Assembly: GCF_014651015.1 (NCBI RefSeq)
Contig: NZ_BMWB01000013.1
Location: forward strand, 62,001 to 126,000
Direction of reading: 5' to 3'
DNA: 64,000 nucleotides
From: Streptomyces xantholiticus
Lineage (GTDB): Bacteria; Actinomycetota; Actinomycetes; Streptomycetales; Streptomycetaceae
The notes below the pieces were generated by a model that saw only the letters and a list, made by a program, of their open reading frames with translations, searched no databases and was not told the origin of the DNA. The position numbers and the translations under genes are program-made. Below are positions 25,403-34,390 of the stretch, one piece after another (within the stretch, counting starts at the first letter, position 1; every line of letters starts with the position of its first letter).

Positions 25403-26731
25403 ATGCAGAACGCACCTGAGTCCTCGCTGGTCGGGCAGGAGTACGAGGTCGAGGTCGGCCCGGTCGCCCATGGGGGCCACTGCGTCGCCCGCACCGAGGA
25501 CGGGCGGGTGCTGTTCGTACGGCACGCGCTGCCCGGCGAGAAGGTGGTGGCCAAGGTCACCGAGGGCGAGGAGGACTCCCGTTTCCTGCGCGCCGACGCG
25601 GTGCAGGTGCTGGAGGCGTCCAAGGACCGCGTCGAGGCCCCCTGCCCGTACGCCGGTCCCGGCAAGTGCGGGGGCTGCGACTGGCAGCACGCCAAGCCCG
25701 GCGCGCAGCGCCGCTTCAAGGGCGAGGTCGTGGCGGAGCAGCTGCAGCGCCTCGCGGGCCTCACCCCGGAGGAGGCCGGCTGGGACGGCACCGTCATGCC
25801 CGCGCCGGGCGACAAGCTGCCGGCGGGCGAGGTGCCGGCCTGGCGCACCCGCGTGCAGTACGCGGTCGACGCGGACGGCCGGGCCGGACTGCGCAAGCAC
25901 CGCTCGCACGAGGTGCAGCCCATCGACCACTGCATGATCGCGGCGCCGGGTGTCTCCGAACTGGGCGTCGAAAAGCGCGAGTGGCCGCAGATGGCCACGG
26001 TCGAGGCGATCGCGGCGACCGGTTCGAACGACCGCCAGGTCGTCCTCACCCCGCGGCCCGGCGGCCGGCTCCCCCTCGTCGAACTCGACAAGCCGGTCTC
26101 GGTCCTCCGGGTCGAGGAACGCGACGGCTCCGTCCACCGCGTCCACGGCCGCGCCTTCGTACGCGAACGGGCCGACGAGCGCACCTACCGGGTCGGCATG
26201 GGCGGCTTCTGGCAGGTCCACCCGCAGGCGGCCGACATGCTGGTCAAGGCCGTGATGCAGGGCCTGCTGCCGCGCAAGGGCGACATGGCGCTCGACCTCT
26301 ACTGCGGCGTCGGCCTGTTCGCGGGCGCCCTTGCCGACCGGGTGGGGGAGAAGGGCGCCGTGCTCGGCATCGAGTCGGGCAAGCGCGCGGTGGAGGACGC
26401 CCGCCACAACCTCCAGCACTTCGACCGGGTCCGCATCGAGCAGGGCAAGGTCGAGTCCGTACTCCCGCGCACCGGCATCGAGGAGGTCGACCTGATCGTC
26501 CTCGACCCGCCCCGTGCGGGCGCCGGCAAGCAGACCGTCAAGCACCTCGCCTCCCTGGGAGCCCGCCGCATCGCCTACGTCGCCTGCGACCCGGCGGCGC
26601 TGGCCCGCGACCTGGCGTACTTCCGCGAGGGCGGCTACAAGCCGCGCACGCTGCGGGCGTTCGACCTGTTCCCGATGACGCACCATGTGGAGTGCGTGGC
26701 GATTCTGGAGCCTGCACAGAAGAGCCGTTGA
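25403..26731 (+). CDS. TrmA/RumA-family RNA 5-methyluridine methyltransferase
   Basis: A 442-aa SAM-dependent methyltransferase acting on uridine in tRNA or rRNA. An N-terminal TRAM domain (about 7-70) precedes iron-sulfur cysteines Cys81, Cys89, Cys92 and Cys177. The SAM motif is LDLYCGVGLFAG, then DLIVLDPPRAGAG. The catalytic cysteine is Cys395 in YVACDPAALARD and the general base is Glu430 in MTHHVECVAILE. The gene's last 20 codons are repeated downstream at 38.4 and 47.8 kb. The local 3' end, including essential Glu430, may therefore have been supplied by an integrated element. ATG 25403 is used. Whether it modifies 23S rRNA or tRNA cannot be told. Confidence 0.9.
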   Translation: MQNAPESSLVGQEYEVEVGPVAHGGHCVARTEDGRVLFVRHALPGEKVVAKVTEGEEDSRFLRADAVQVLEASKDRVEAPCPYAGPGKCGGCDWQHAKPGAQRRFKGEVVAEQLQRLAGLTPEEAGWDGTVMPAPGDKLPAGEVPAWRTRVQYAVDADGRAGLRKHRSHEVQPIDHCMIAAPGVSELGVEKREWPQMATVEAIAATGSNDRQVVLTPRPGGRLPLVELDKPVSVLRVEERDGSVHRVHGRAFVRERADERTYRVGMGGFWQVHPQAADMLVKAVMQGLLPRKGDMALDLYCGVGLFAGALADRVGEKGAVLGIESGKRAVEDARHNLQHFDRVRIEQGKVESVLPRTGIEEVDLIVLDPPRAGAGKQTVKHLASLGARRIAYVACDPAALARDLAYFREGGYKPRTLRAFDLFPMTHHVECVAILEPAQKSR

Positions 26732-26742
26732 CCTGCAGTTTT
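26673..26742 (+). repeat. att-like repeat A: 3' end of methyltransferase gene plus post-stop core
   Basis: Bases 26673-26712 are identical over 40 bp to 38417-38456, and 26687-26711 match 25 bp at 47806-47830. The stop codon and following bases (TGACCTGCAGTTTT, 26729-26742) resemble TGACCTGAGCTTTT at 38473, TGACCTGCTGTTTC at 47848 and TGACCTGCGGTTTC at 45044 and 60490. This is the intact-gene side of a presumed attachment site. Confidence 0.75.
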
Positions 26743-26884
26743 AGCAGTGTGACGTTTAGCCCGACCTGTTTTCGGTTGTGCAACGGGTCGAACGGACAGC
26801 AAGGTCGGGGAGCCGGTCTGGGCCTGCGGGTTCATGGGAAGCCAACGACCGTACCGGCGATCGTCAGGGCATCCTGAGCATTCT

Positions 26885-26903
26885 TGACGCTCAAGTGACG
26901 CTC
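26885..26903 (+). repeat. paired TGACGCTC repeat (arm-type site, left end of island A-B)
   Basis: TGACGCTCAAGTGACGCTC, two TGACGCTC units with 11-bp period, 154 nt after the att-like stop. The same pair with one change occurs at 38313-38331, just before repeat B, and a variant at 38531-38560, just after it. This is the layout expected of integrase arm-type sites. Confidence 0.6.
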
Positions 26904-26932
26904 GATCGGCTACGGGCTCGGAGGCCGGGTGG

Positions 26933-28921
26933 TCACCTGTCCGGTGCCGAACGGGCCGCGAAGTCCGCGAACCAGGCGAGCATCTCGGAGTGCGTCACTG
27001 ATCCTTCGCTGCTGACCTCGGTGACGGGGGAACCCTGCAGGATGCGCTTGACGGGTACTTCGAGCTTCTTGCCGGTGAGCGTGCGCGGGACGGCGGGGAT
27101 CGGCACGATCACGTCGGGCACGTGGCGCGGGGACAAGCGGCGTTTGATGGCCGTGGCGATCCGCTCGCGCAGTCCGTCGTCGAGTGCGATGCCATTGGTG
27201 GTCACGACGAATAGGGGCATGAAGTAGCCGCCGCCCGGCTGTTCTACGCCGATGACGAGGCTGTCCGTGACTTCGGGGAGCTGTTCGACGACGGCGTAGA
27301 TGTCGGCGGAGCCCATCCGTACGCCCATGCGGTTGAGGGTGGAGTCGGAGCGGCCGGCGACCACGACCGACAGGTCTGCGTCGATCGTCACCCAGTCGCC
27401 GTGCCGCCAGATCCCGGGGTAGATGTCGAAGTAGCTGGCCCGGTAGCGGGTGCGGTCGGGGTCGCCGACGAAGTGGAGGGGCATGGACGGGAGTGGCGCG
27501 GTCACCACCAGCTCGCCCTGTTCGCCGGTCAGCGGGCGCCCGTTGGGGTCCCAGGAGGCCAGCGCGACGCCGAGCGCGGGGCACTGGATCCGGCCCACGC
27601 GTACGGGCAGCAGGGCGGAACCGCCTGCGAGAACCGAGCAGATGTCGGTACCGCCACAGATCGACTGCAGCCATACGCCGGGGGCGAGCCGTTCGTAGAC
27701 CCACCGCCAGGTGCTGGGCGGCAGGGACGATCCGGTCTGGAGGATGGAGCGCAGACGCTCGAGACCGAACTCGGCCGCGGGATGCGTGCCGGACTTCTCC
27801 ACGGCGGCGAGGTAGGCCGCGCCCACGCCGACCATGGTGGCGCCCGTCTGTTCGGCGATCCGCCAGGCGCCGTTGACGTCCGGAAACGTGGGGCTGCCGT
27901 CGTACAGGATGATCGTGCTTCCGTGCAGCAGGCCGCCGACCAGGAAGTTCCAGACCATCCAGCTCGTGGACGTGAGGAAGAGATAGCGGTCGTCGGCGCG
28001 CAGGTCCGCGCCCAGGCCGAGTGCCTTGAGTAGTTCGACCACGATGCCACCGTGACCTTGAACGATCCCCTTGGGTATCCCGGTGGTCCCCGATGACCAC
28101 AGGATCCACAGCGGGTGGTCGAAGGGCACGTCTGCGAATTCCAGGAGTGACTTGGCGGCCGGTAGCGCGGACCAGGCGTGCTGTTCGATCTCGGGTCGCG
28201 CGGACCAGGGCTCGGTCGGGGGCGTGAAGAGGTTGTCGACCGCGAGGATGTGACGGAGGGTGGGCAGTCCGTCCGCGAGCTCGGTGACGTCCTGGCGTTT
28301 GTCGTACGTCTTGCCGCCGTAGCGGTAGCCGTCCGTGGCCACGAGGACGGCCGGCCGCGCCTGCTGGAGTCGGGCGAGCACGCTGGGCGTGCCGAAGTCC
28401 GGGGAGCACGCCGTCCATACGGCGCCGACGGCGGCGGTGGCCAGCAGCGCGACCACGGTCTGCGGGAGGTTGGGAAGGTATCCGGCCACGCAGTCGCCGG
28501 GTCCCACGCCCATGCGGCGCAGGGCCGCAGCGACGTCCGCGACCTGGCGGCGCAGCTCCTGCCACGAGGTCTCGACGGGAGTGCCGCCCTCGGCCAGGCT
28601 GACCAGCGCCGGGCGGGCGTCCGTGGCCTGGGAGAGGCACCGCTCGGCGAAGTTCAGCCGGGCGCCGGGAAACCAGACGGCGCCCGGCATCGACGCGTCG
28701 CTCAGCACCTCGTCGTAACGGGTGACCGCGTCCAGCCCGTAGAACTCCCATACCGCCGACCAGAAGCCGGGCAGGTCGGTGGAGCTCCACCGCCACAGGG
28801 CGTCGTAGTCGGAGAAGTGCAGCCCCCGCACCTCGCTCACCCATTCCATGAAGCACGCGACGTTGGAGTCCTCCAACTCGCGGCGACCGGGAGACCACAG
28901 CAGGTCGGTGTCGGTGTTCAT
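26933..28921 (-). CDS. acetoacetyl-CoA synthetase (acetoacetate--CoA ligase)
   Basis: A 662-aa acyl-adenylate-forming enzyme of the acetoacetyl-CoA synthetase type. The opening LLWSPGRRELEDSNVACFME and the segment RPALVSLAEGG are characteristic. The AMP-binding P-loop is LWSSGTTGIPKG, followed by ICGGTDICS and the hinge region DADLSVVVAGRSDSTLNRMG. The catalytic lysine lies in VPRTLTGKKLEVPVK. It activates acetoacetate with ATP and CoA. It is the last gene of a minus-strand operon that also encodes a BKACE enzyme, which releases acetoacetate, so the two steps connect. ATG 28921 has GAAAGG upstream. Gap to the upstream gene is 51 nt and contains a duplicated GGCTGCACGGGG. Confidence 0.9.
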   Translation of the reverse strand: MNTDTDLLWSPGRRELEDSNVACFMEWVSEVRGLHFSDYDALWRWSSTDLPGFWSAVWEFYGLDAVTRYDEVLSDASMPGAVWFPGARLNFAERCLSQATDARPALVSLAEGGTPVETSWQELRRQVADVAAALRRMGVGPGDCVAGYLPNLPQTVVALLATAAVGAVWTACSPDFGTPSVLARLQQARPAVLVATDGYRYGGKTYDKRQDVTELADGLPTLRHILAVDNLFTPPTEPWSARPEIEQHAWSALPAAKSLLEFADVPFDHPLWILWSSGTTGIPKGIVQGHGGIVVELLKALGLGADLRADDRYLFLTSTSWMVWNFLVGGLLHGSTIILYDGSPTFPDVNGAWRIAEQTGATMVGVGAAYLAAVEKSGTHPAAEFGLERLRSILQTGSSLPPSTWRWVYERLAPGVWLQSICGGTDICSVLAGGSALLPVRVGRIQCPALGVALASWDPNGRPLTGEQGELVVTAPLPSMPLHFVGDPDRTRYRASYFDIYPGIWRHGDWVTIDADLSVVVAGRSDSTLNRMGVRMGSADIYAVVEQLPEVTDSLVIGVEQPGGGYFMPLFVVTTNGIALDDGLRERIATAIKRRLSPRHVPDVIVPIPAVPRTLTGKKLEVPVKRILQGSPVTEVSSEGSVTHSEMLAWFADFAARSAPDR

Positions 28922-28972
28922 CGTTGCCTTTCACAGGGCTGCACGGGGGTTGCCCGGGGGCTGCACGGGGGA

Positions 28973-29551
28973 TCAGCTCTGTTCGAGCTCGCGGAGCAGT
29001 TCTTCCGCCTCCGGCCATGGGCCGTAACCGGAGGCGGGGTTGAGGTGGCCGACCTCGCCGAGCTCCACGAGGCGGCCGGCCCAGTTCCGGGCCAGCTCGG
29101 CGACGCGCTCGATGGTGCCCAGGGGGTCGTTCGAGCTGGCCGCGACGATGCTGGGGAAGGGCAGAGGGGAGCGGGGTACCGGTGTCCAGCCGTTCTCGTC
29201 GAGCACCTCGGGGGTGGGGTAGCCCTCCGGCAGCGACTTCTCGAAGTCCGGCGGGGTCACCAGCAGCGCCCCCTGCACCTGGGCCTCGTGCCACTGGGAC
29301 CAGTGGACGGTGGTGATCACGCCGGCGCTGTGGGCGACCAGCACGACGGGCCCGGCGATCTCCGAGATCACCTTGTCCAGTGCGGCGACGCGGGCGTCGC
29401 GGCTGAGCTGGTCCTGCGTCAGCGGGGGAACGGTGCGGACCGTGCGCCCGGCCTCGGCGAGGCGGGCCGCCAGCAGGGTCTGCCAGTGCTGCTCGACGTG
29501 GTCGCGCAGGCCGGGGATGATCACGACCACCGGCTCGGTGGTACGGCTCAT
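28973..29551 (-). CDS. alpha/beta hydrolase, RBBP9/YdeN type
   Basis: A 192-aa small serine hydrolase. The strand VVVIIPGLRDHVEQHWQ, the nucleophile elbow VAHSAGV (Ser at about 76), and the late EVGHLNPASGYGPWPE with the catalytic His identify the RBBP9/YdeN subfamily. It might cleave a thioester or ester intermediate of the island's catabolic route; the substrate is unknown. The start ATG overlaps the MFS stop (ATGA), so it is translationally coupled within the operon. Confidence 0.85.
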   Translation of the reverse strand: MSRTTEPVVVIIPGLRDHVEQHWQTLLAARLAEAGRTVRTVPPLTQDQLSRDARVAALDKVISEIAGPVVLVAHSAGVITTVHWSQWHEAQVQGALLVTPPDFEKSLPEGYPTPEVLDENGWTPVPRSPLPFPSIVAASSNDPLGTIERVAELARNWAGRLVELGEVGHLNPASGYGPWPEAEELLRELEQS

Positions 29552-30897
29552 GAGGACACCTCCGGTTCCTTCGGCTCCGGGACAGGGACGAGCCCGGTCA
29601 GCCGGCGCAGATCGCGGTCGTAGTGGCGGCGGCCGATCAGGAAGGCCACGGTGGCCGCGACCGCCACGAGCGGGACGATCTGGAGCGCGCCGAGCAGACC
29701 CACCCGGTCCGCGAGCGCGCCGGTGACCGCGGGGCCGGGGGCCAGTCCGAGCAGGCTCTGGGCCAGCGTGAGCGTGGCGAACGCCGTTGCGGCGATGGCC
29801 GCGGGGGTCAGGTTGGCCACCATCGCGGCCCCCGGCCCGGCCGTTCCGGCGCACAGCAGGGCGCCGAGCGCCAGCACCAGCAGCTGCACCTGGCCGGCCG
29901 GCAGGCGGAACGCGGTCATCAGCAGGACGAAGGAGCCCACGCTGCAGGTGATGGCGACGGCCCACTTGCGGATCGGGGCGTGCCGACTGATCCGGTCCGA
30001 GGCGATCCCGCCGGCGATCATGCCGATGCCGATCACCAAGGCGAAGAGCCCCGCGGTCGCGCCCGCCTTGGCGGTGGGCATGTCGTAATAGCGGCTGAAG
30101 TAGCTGGGCAGCCAGGCGATCAGGGCGCCCGCGATGAAGAGCTGCAGACCGCTGCCGATGTAGGCGCTGACCACCGAGACGGACGAGAACAGCCGCGGGA
30201 GGAGCACGCGCAGACGGTCACGCCCGTCGGTGCCGGTCGCTTCCTCGGCCGGATCCTTCCGCGGGGTCAGCCGCTTCTCCGTGACCACGACTGCGTAGAT
30301 GGCTGCGAGCACCAGGCCGAAGACACCCATCACACCGAACGCCCAGCGCCAGCCGTACGCCTGGGCCACAGCGCCGCCGATGGATATGCCCAGGACCGAG
30401 CCGAAGGCCCCGCCCGCGATGAAGGCCCCCGAGAGCGTCGCTCGCAGGGCGCGCGGGAAGACGCTGAGGACCACGGCGATACCGACACTGCCGTACGCGG
30501 CCTCACCGATGCCGACGAAGAGGCGGCCGACGAACATCTGGCCGTAGCTCGCCGCCACCGCGCAGCCGAGTGTCGCCAGGCTCCACAGCGTCGCCGCGAG
30601 GACCAGGGATTTCACCCTGCCCCATCGGTCTGCCAGCAGCGAGAGCGGGAAGGTGAGCAGACCGACCATCAGTGCCACGATGCCGCTGAGGGAGCCCAGT
30701 TGGGCGTCCGAGAGCAGCCAGTCGGCCTTCAGCATCGGGAAGACGGCGTTGAGGACCTGCCGGGACATGTAGTCCGAGAGCAGGAGCCCGAAACTCAGTG
30801 CAAAGACCACCCAGGCGTAGCGCCGGGACACGGGCCACTGGGAGGAACCGGAGCCGGCTCTCTCGGGGGCGGGTGCCGCAGTGGTGAGAAACCCCAT
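29548..30897 (-). CDS. MFS transporter of the aromatic-acid/hexuronate/spinster type
   Basis: A 449-aa permease with 12 membrane segments. The first is AWVVFALSFGLLLSDYMSRQ, and the loop after the second reads ADRWGRVKSLV. The DYMSRQVLNAVFPMLK region resembles MFS uptake carriers for organic acids. It probably imports the compound degraded by the surrounding enzymes. I choose ATG 30897 because GAGGTG lies 8 nt upstream; ATG 30903 would touch the GAGGTG directly. Two tandem 16-bp repeats lie in its leader. Confidence 0.83.
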   Translation of the reverse strand: MGFLTTAAPAPERAGSGSSQWPVSRRYAWVVFALSFGLLLSDYMSRQVLNAVFPMLKADWLLSDAQLGSLSGIVALMVGLLTFPLSLLADRWGRVKSLVLAATLWSLATLGCAVAASYGQMFVGRLFVGIGEAAYGSVGIAVVLSVFPRALRATLSGAFIAGGAFGSVLGISIGGAVAQAYGWRWAFGVMGVFGLVLAAIYAVVVTEKRLTPRKDPAEEATGTDGRDRLRVLLPRLFSSVSVVSAYIGSGLQLFIAGALIAWLPSYFSRYYDMPTAKAGATAGLFALVIGIGMIAGGIASDRISRHAPIRKWAVAITCSVGSFVLLMTAFRLPAGQVQLLVLALGALLCAGTAGPGAAMVANLTPAAIAATAFATLTLAQSLLGLAPGPAVTGALADRVGLLGALQIVPLVAVAATVAFLIGRRHYDRDLRRLTGLVPVPEPKEPEVSS

Positions 30898-30921
30898 TGT
30901 CATCACCTCAACTGCTTTGAT

Positions 30922-30953
30922 GGAACGTGCTTTTGACGGAACGTGCTTTTGAC
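30922..30953. repeat. tandem 16-bp repeat in the MFS leader
   Basis: Two exact adjacent copies of GGAACGTGCTTTTGAC lie between the TauD stop and the MFS start, with a degenerate third toward the MFS gene. It could be slippage or an RNA/protein site affecting expression of the distal half of the operon. Confidence 0.6.
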
Positions 30954-30965
30954 GGAGAGGGAGGG

Positions 30966-31880
30966 TCAGAACGGTCTGTCGCCGACGATCCCGGCGCGCT
31001 CCATCCGGCGGACGGCGGGCCAGTAGTCCTGGACGGCGTAGTGCTGGGTGGAGCGGTTGTCCCAGATGGCGACGCTGTTCGGCGTCCAGCGCCAGCGCAC
31101 CTGGTACTCGGGGACCGCGGCCTGACTGATCAGGTAGTTCAGCAGCAGGCCCGCGCCGGGGGCGTAGTCCTGCCCGAAGCGCACGTTCCCGGGCGTGTGG
31201 TAGTTGACGAAGTGCGTGGTGAAGGCGTTGACGAAGAGGATCTGTTCGCCGGTCTCGGGGTGGGTGCGCACCACCGGGTGCTCCGCGTCGGGGAACCGCG
31301 CCTTGAGCGCGTGACGCTTCTCCGGCGGCATGACGGCGCCGAAGGTGGCCTCGATGCTGTGCCGGGCCCGCAGGTCCTGGATCTGGGTCTTGATGTGCTC
31401 CGGCAGCCGGCGGTGGGCCTCGGCCATGTTGACCCAAATCGTGTCGCCGCCCACCGGGGGCGATTCGATGCAGCGCAGTACGGCGCCCATGGAGGGGTTC
31501 TCGCGCCAGGTGCCGTCGGTGTGGAGCGCGTTCTCGTAGTGTTCGGCCGGGCTGTCCAGGTCCTTGTAGATCCGCACCAGGCCGGGGTGTTCGGGGTCGC
31601 TGCCGGCCACCGGGTGGTCCTCCAGCGGGCCGAAGCGCTCGGCGAAGGCGACGTGTTCGGCGCGCGTGATGTCCTGGTCGCGCAGGAACAGCACCTTGTA
31701 CCGCAGGAGCAGGGCCTTGATCTCGGCGAACAGCTCGTCGTCGCGCGAGGCGTCGGCGAGGTTCACGCCGGAGAGTTCGGCGCCGATGGTGCAGGTCAGC
31801 GGTTCGACCTTGATCGAGCCGCGGGAGTGCGGGCGGACGAGCGCCGGCGCTTCCCGCACCGGAACGGCGGTCTTTTCCAT
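30966..31880 (-). CDS. TauD/TfdA-family 2-oxoglutarate-dependent dioxygenase (1)
   Basis: A 304-aa non-haem Fe(II)/2-oxoglutarate dioxygenase. The facial triad is visible as His120 and Asp122 (LHTDGTWRENPS) with distal His280 (STQHYAVQDY); Arg291 or Arg292 in PAVRRMER should bind 2-oxoglutarate. Sequence style is close to taurine/alpha-ketoglutarate dioxygenases, which hydroxylate next to sulfonate, ether or amine groups. The substrate here is more likely an organic acid fed to the BKACE enzyme in the same operon. ATG has GGAGGAAGAACC directly upstream. Confidence 0.88.
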   Translation of the reverse strand: MEKTAVPVREAPALVRPHSRGSIKVEPLTCTIGAELSGVNLADASRDDELFAEIKALLLRYKVLFLRDQDITRAEHVAFAERFGPLEDHPVAGSDPEHPGLVRIYKDLDSPAEHYENALHTDGTWRENPSMGAVLRCIESPPVGGDTIWVNMAEAHRRLPEHIKTQIQDLRARHSIEATFGAVMPPEKRHALKARFPDAEHPVVRTHPETGEQILFVNAFTTHFVNYHTPGNVRFGQDYAPGAGLLLNYLISQAAVPEYQVRWRWTPNSVAIWDNRSTQHYAVQDYWPAVRRMERAGIVGDRPF

Positions 31881-31911
31881 GGTTCTTCCTCCAGGAGAGG
31901 GGGCGTGGTGC

Positions 31912-32886
31912 TCAGAGGGCGAAGACGGACGATCCCGTGGTGCGTCCCGCCTCCAGCTCGCGGTGCGCCTGTACGGCGTCCTCCAGCGCGTAACGCTGGT
32001 TGATCTCGATGGCGATGCGGCCCGAGGCGACGTGGTCGAACAGCTCGCCCGCCAGCTCTGCCCGCTCGACCGGATCGGCGATGTAGTCGGCGAGCGCCGG
32101 CCGGGTGACGAACAGGGAGCCGTTGACGGCCAGTTGCATGGCGTCGATGGGCGGAACGGGCCCGGAGGCCGTACCGAAGCAGACCAGCAGACCGCGGCGC
32201 CGGAGCGAGGCGAGCGAGGCGGCGTAGGTGGTCCGGCCCACGCTGTCGAAGGCGACAGGGACCCCTGCGCCGTCGGTCAGTTCGCACACCCGCTCGGCCA
32301 CGTTCTCGCGCCGGTAGTGGATGACGTGGTCGCAGCCGTGGGCGCGGGCCAGCTCGGCCTTCTCCTCGGTGGAGACGGTGCCGATGACGGTCAGCCCGAG
32401 CAGCTTGGCCCACTGGCAGACGATGAGGCCGACGCCGCCCGCCGCAGCGGTCAGCAGGATCGTGTCGCCGGCCTTCAGCGGGTGGATCCTGCGCAGCAGG
32501 TACGCGGAGGTGAGGCCGCGCATGGTCATCGCGGCGGCGGTCTCGAAGCCGATGCCGTCCGGCAGCCGGATCAGGGAGTCGGCGGGCATGACCCGTTCCG
32601 TGCTGTAGGCGCCGAGCGGGCTTCCGGTGTACGTGACCCGGTCGCCCTCAGTGATGTGGGTGACGCCCTCGCCCACCGCCTCGACCACCCCCGCGGCCTC
32701 GACGCCCAGTCCGGCGGGCAGCTGCGCGGGATACAGGCCGCTGCGGAAGTAGGTGTCGGCGAAGTTGAGTCCGACGGCTTCGTGCCGGATCCGTACCTCG
32801 CCCGGTCCGGGGTCGCCGACGACGACCTCTTCCCAGCGCAGGACGTCGGGACCGCCGGTCTCCTTGAAGCGAATGGCGTGGGCCAC
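31912..32886 (-). CDS. zinc-independent NADPH:quinone oxidoreductase (MDR family)
   Basis: A 324-aa medium-chain reductase of the quinone oxidoreductase type. The GroES-like N-terminus has NFADTYFRSGLYPA, and the Rossmann motif is TAAAGGVGLIVCQWAKLLG. There are no catalytic zinc ligands. It reduces quinones or enoyl/enone compounds using NADPH. GTG 32886 has GGAG 7 nt upstream. It lies between the BKACE and TauD genes with a 31-nt gap to the latter, in one operon. Confidence 0.88.
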   Translation of the reverse strand: MAHAIRFKETGGPDVLRWEEVVVGDPGPGEVRIRHEAVGLNFADTYFRSGLYPAQLPAGLGVEAAGVVEAVGEGVTHITEGDRVTYTGSPLGAYSTERVMPADSLIRLPDGIGFETAAAMTMRGLTSAYLLRRIHPLKAGDTILLTAAAGGVGLIVCQWAKLLGLTVIGTVSTEEKAELARAHGCDHVIHYRRENVAERVCELTDGAGVPVAFDSVGRTTYAASLASLRRRGLLVCFGTASGPVPPIDAMQLAVNGSLFVTRPALADYIADPVERAELAGELFDHVASGRIAIEINQRYALEDAVQAHRELEAGRTTGSSVFAL

Positions 32887-33001
32887 GGGCGTACTCCGTT
32901 GTTCATGGGACGTGAGAAGGGGCCGCCGGTGCCGGGGGAGTGGTCCCGGCGGCCCGTGGGTGCGCGCGGATGCGCGGCGGTGTGGTGGCTGCGTGCCGCG
33001 G

Positions 33002-34054
33002 TCAGGCGTCGCGCAGCATGAAGCCGCGCTGATCAGGACGGCGGTTGGGCACCATGCCGAGGCGGGCCAGCGTCTCGTCCGCTCCGGAGTAGTACTCGCC
33101 GAGCTTGTAGATCTTCTTCGCCTCGGCGCCGGTCGCGATGTCGCGGCCGAGCGTTTCGGAGATCCGCACCATCTGCTCGACCTGCTCGACGGTGGTCATG
33201 CGCTCGCCCTTGCGCCGCCACAGGTTGTCCTCGTTGCCCACGCGCACGTGCACACCGAGGGCGATGCCGATCGCGTTCATCGGCGCCACGGCGCGCATGG
33301 AGCTCTCGATGGTGAGGACGGCGCCGTCCGGGGTGCGGCGGACGAACTCGATCAGATCGGCCGGGTGCCGTCCCGCGAAACCGCCGCCGATGGCCACGTA
33401 GTTGAGGATCAGCGGACCCGTGTACACCCCGGCCCGGATGAGCCGCTCCACGGTCTCGAGCTGGGCCAGGGTGGCGAGCTGGAAGTGCGGCTGGATGCCG
33501 TTCGCGTGCAGGCGCTTGAGGTGCTCCAGGTAGAAGTCGGGGCCCGCCTCGACGACCATGTCGCGGTACGCCTTGTAGTACTCGGGCTTCGCGATCGAGG
33601 TGCCCTCCAGGTCGTCGTCGGTCATGATCTCGACGATGTTCATCTGGCTGGTGTTGATCGCGATCGTCACCTGGTCCGGCGCGGGGGTGAGGTCGGCCAG
33701 CAGGTGGCGGGTGTCGTAGCTCAGCCACTTCGCCTCGCTGCCCTCGTCCTCCGGGGCGAACGAGATCGAGCCGCCGATCTGCAGGACCATGTCCGGTACG
33801 GCCTGCCGCAGCCGGCCCAGCAGCTCGTTGAACATGGACATCCGCTTGGAGCCCTTGCCGTCGAGCTCACGTACGTGGATGTGGAGCACGGTGGCGCCGG
33901 CGTTGTAGCAGTCGACGGCTGCCTGGACGTGCTCGTCCATGGTCAGGGGGAGGTCGTCGGCGTCCCCGGGCAGCCACTCCGGCCCGTAGGGAGCGGCCTG
34001 GATCACCAGCTTCTCCTGGTTCTCCGGGAAGAGTGAATCGTCGTGGAAGTGCAC
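33002..34054 (-). CDS. BKACE-family beta-keto acid cleavage enzyme (DUF849)
   Basis: A 350-aa metalloenzyme of the beta-keto acid cleavage family, prototype 3-keto-5-aminohexanoate cleavage enzyme. These condense a beta-keto acid with acetyl-CoA and split it to acetoacetate plus a new CoA ester. The TIM-barrel zinc ligands His58 and His60 are in ATVLHIHVRE; conserved LILNYVAIGGGFAG and TIESSMRAVAPMNAIGIALG follow. GTG 34054 has GAAGGAGA upstream. It is the first gene of the catabolic operon, behind an AraC-type regulator. Substrate could be a dehydrocarnitine-like or other beta-keto acid; sequence alone does not decide. Confidence 0.9.
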   Translation of the reverse strand: MHFHDDSLFPENQEKLVIQAAPYGPEWLPGDADDLPLTMDEHVQAAVDCYNAGATVLHIHVRELDGKGSKRMSMFNELLGRLRQAVPDMVLQIGGSISFAPEDEGSEAKWLSYDTRHLLADLTPAPDQVTIAINTSQMNIVEIMTDDDLEGTSIAKPEYYKAYRDMVVEAGPDFYLEHLKRLHANGIQPHFQLATLAQLETVERLIRAGVYTGPLILNYVAIGGGFAGRHPADLIEFVRRTPDGAVLTIESSMRAVAPMNAIGIALGVHVRVGNEDNLWRRKGERMTTVEQVEQMVRISETLGRDIATGAEAKKIYKLGEYYSGADETLARLGMVPNRRPDQRGFMLRDA

Positions 34055-34301
34055 GGTCCGTCTCCTTCGTGCGATCGGTGATCACTCGCCGGGATCATCG
34101 CCGCGTGCGATGCGAGGACTGGATGTCCGGCGGGGATCGATGCGGGTCACCGGGGGACAGCGGGCACAGGACGGCCCGGTACGCTCGACCGGTCCGGAGG
34201 GGACGTGCACAGGGGGAGTACCACGACTCTCCTCCGGCGGCCGACCGCGTCTCTGCGGTGCTGCCAAGGTAGGGGCGAGAACTCGCGCTCGCTTGACCCG
34301 C

Positions 34302-34330
34302 GGGGACAGATAATTTGTCATTTGGGGACA
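34302..34330. promoter_or_regulatory. candidate AraC-type operator, site 1 (BKACE promoter region)
   Basis: Two GGGGACA units in direct repeat (34302-34308 and 34324-34330) flank AGATAATTTGTCA in the 336-nt gap 34055-34390 upstream of the BKACE operon. The AGATAA - TGTCA - G(G/A)GGACA order recurs at 35451-35478 next to the regulator's own promoter. The rest of the gap shows no gene. Confidence 0.5.
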
Positions 34331-34390
34331 TCACCAGAGGCCTGCCGCATGAGCCGCCCCGACCGGGCCGGGTTCAGGCCGCCCGCGGAG

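Noticed and set aside
29548-31437. Fusion of an upstream segment to the MFS transporter
   Set aside because: The extra N-terminal 180 codons overlap the dioxygenase gene in another frame; GAGGTG before ATG 30897 fixes the MFS start.
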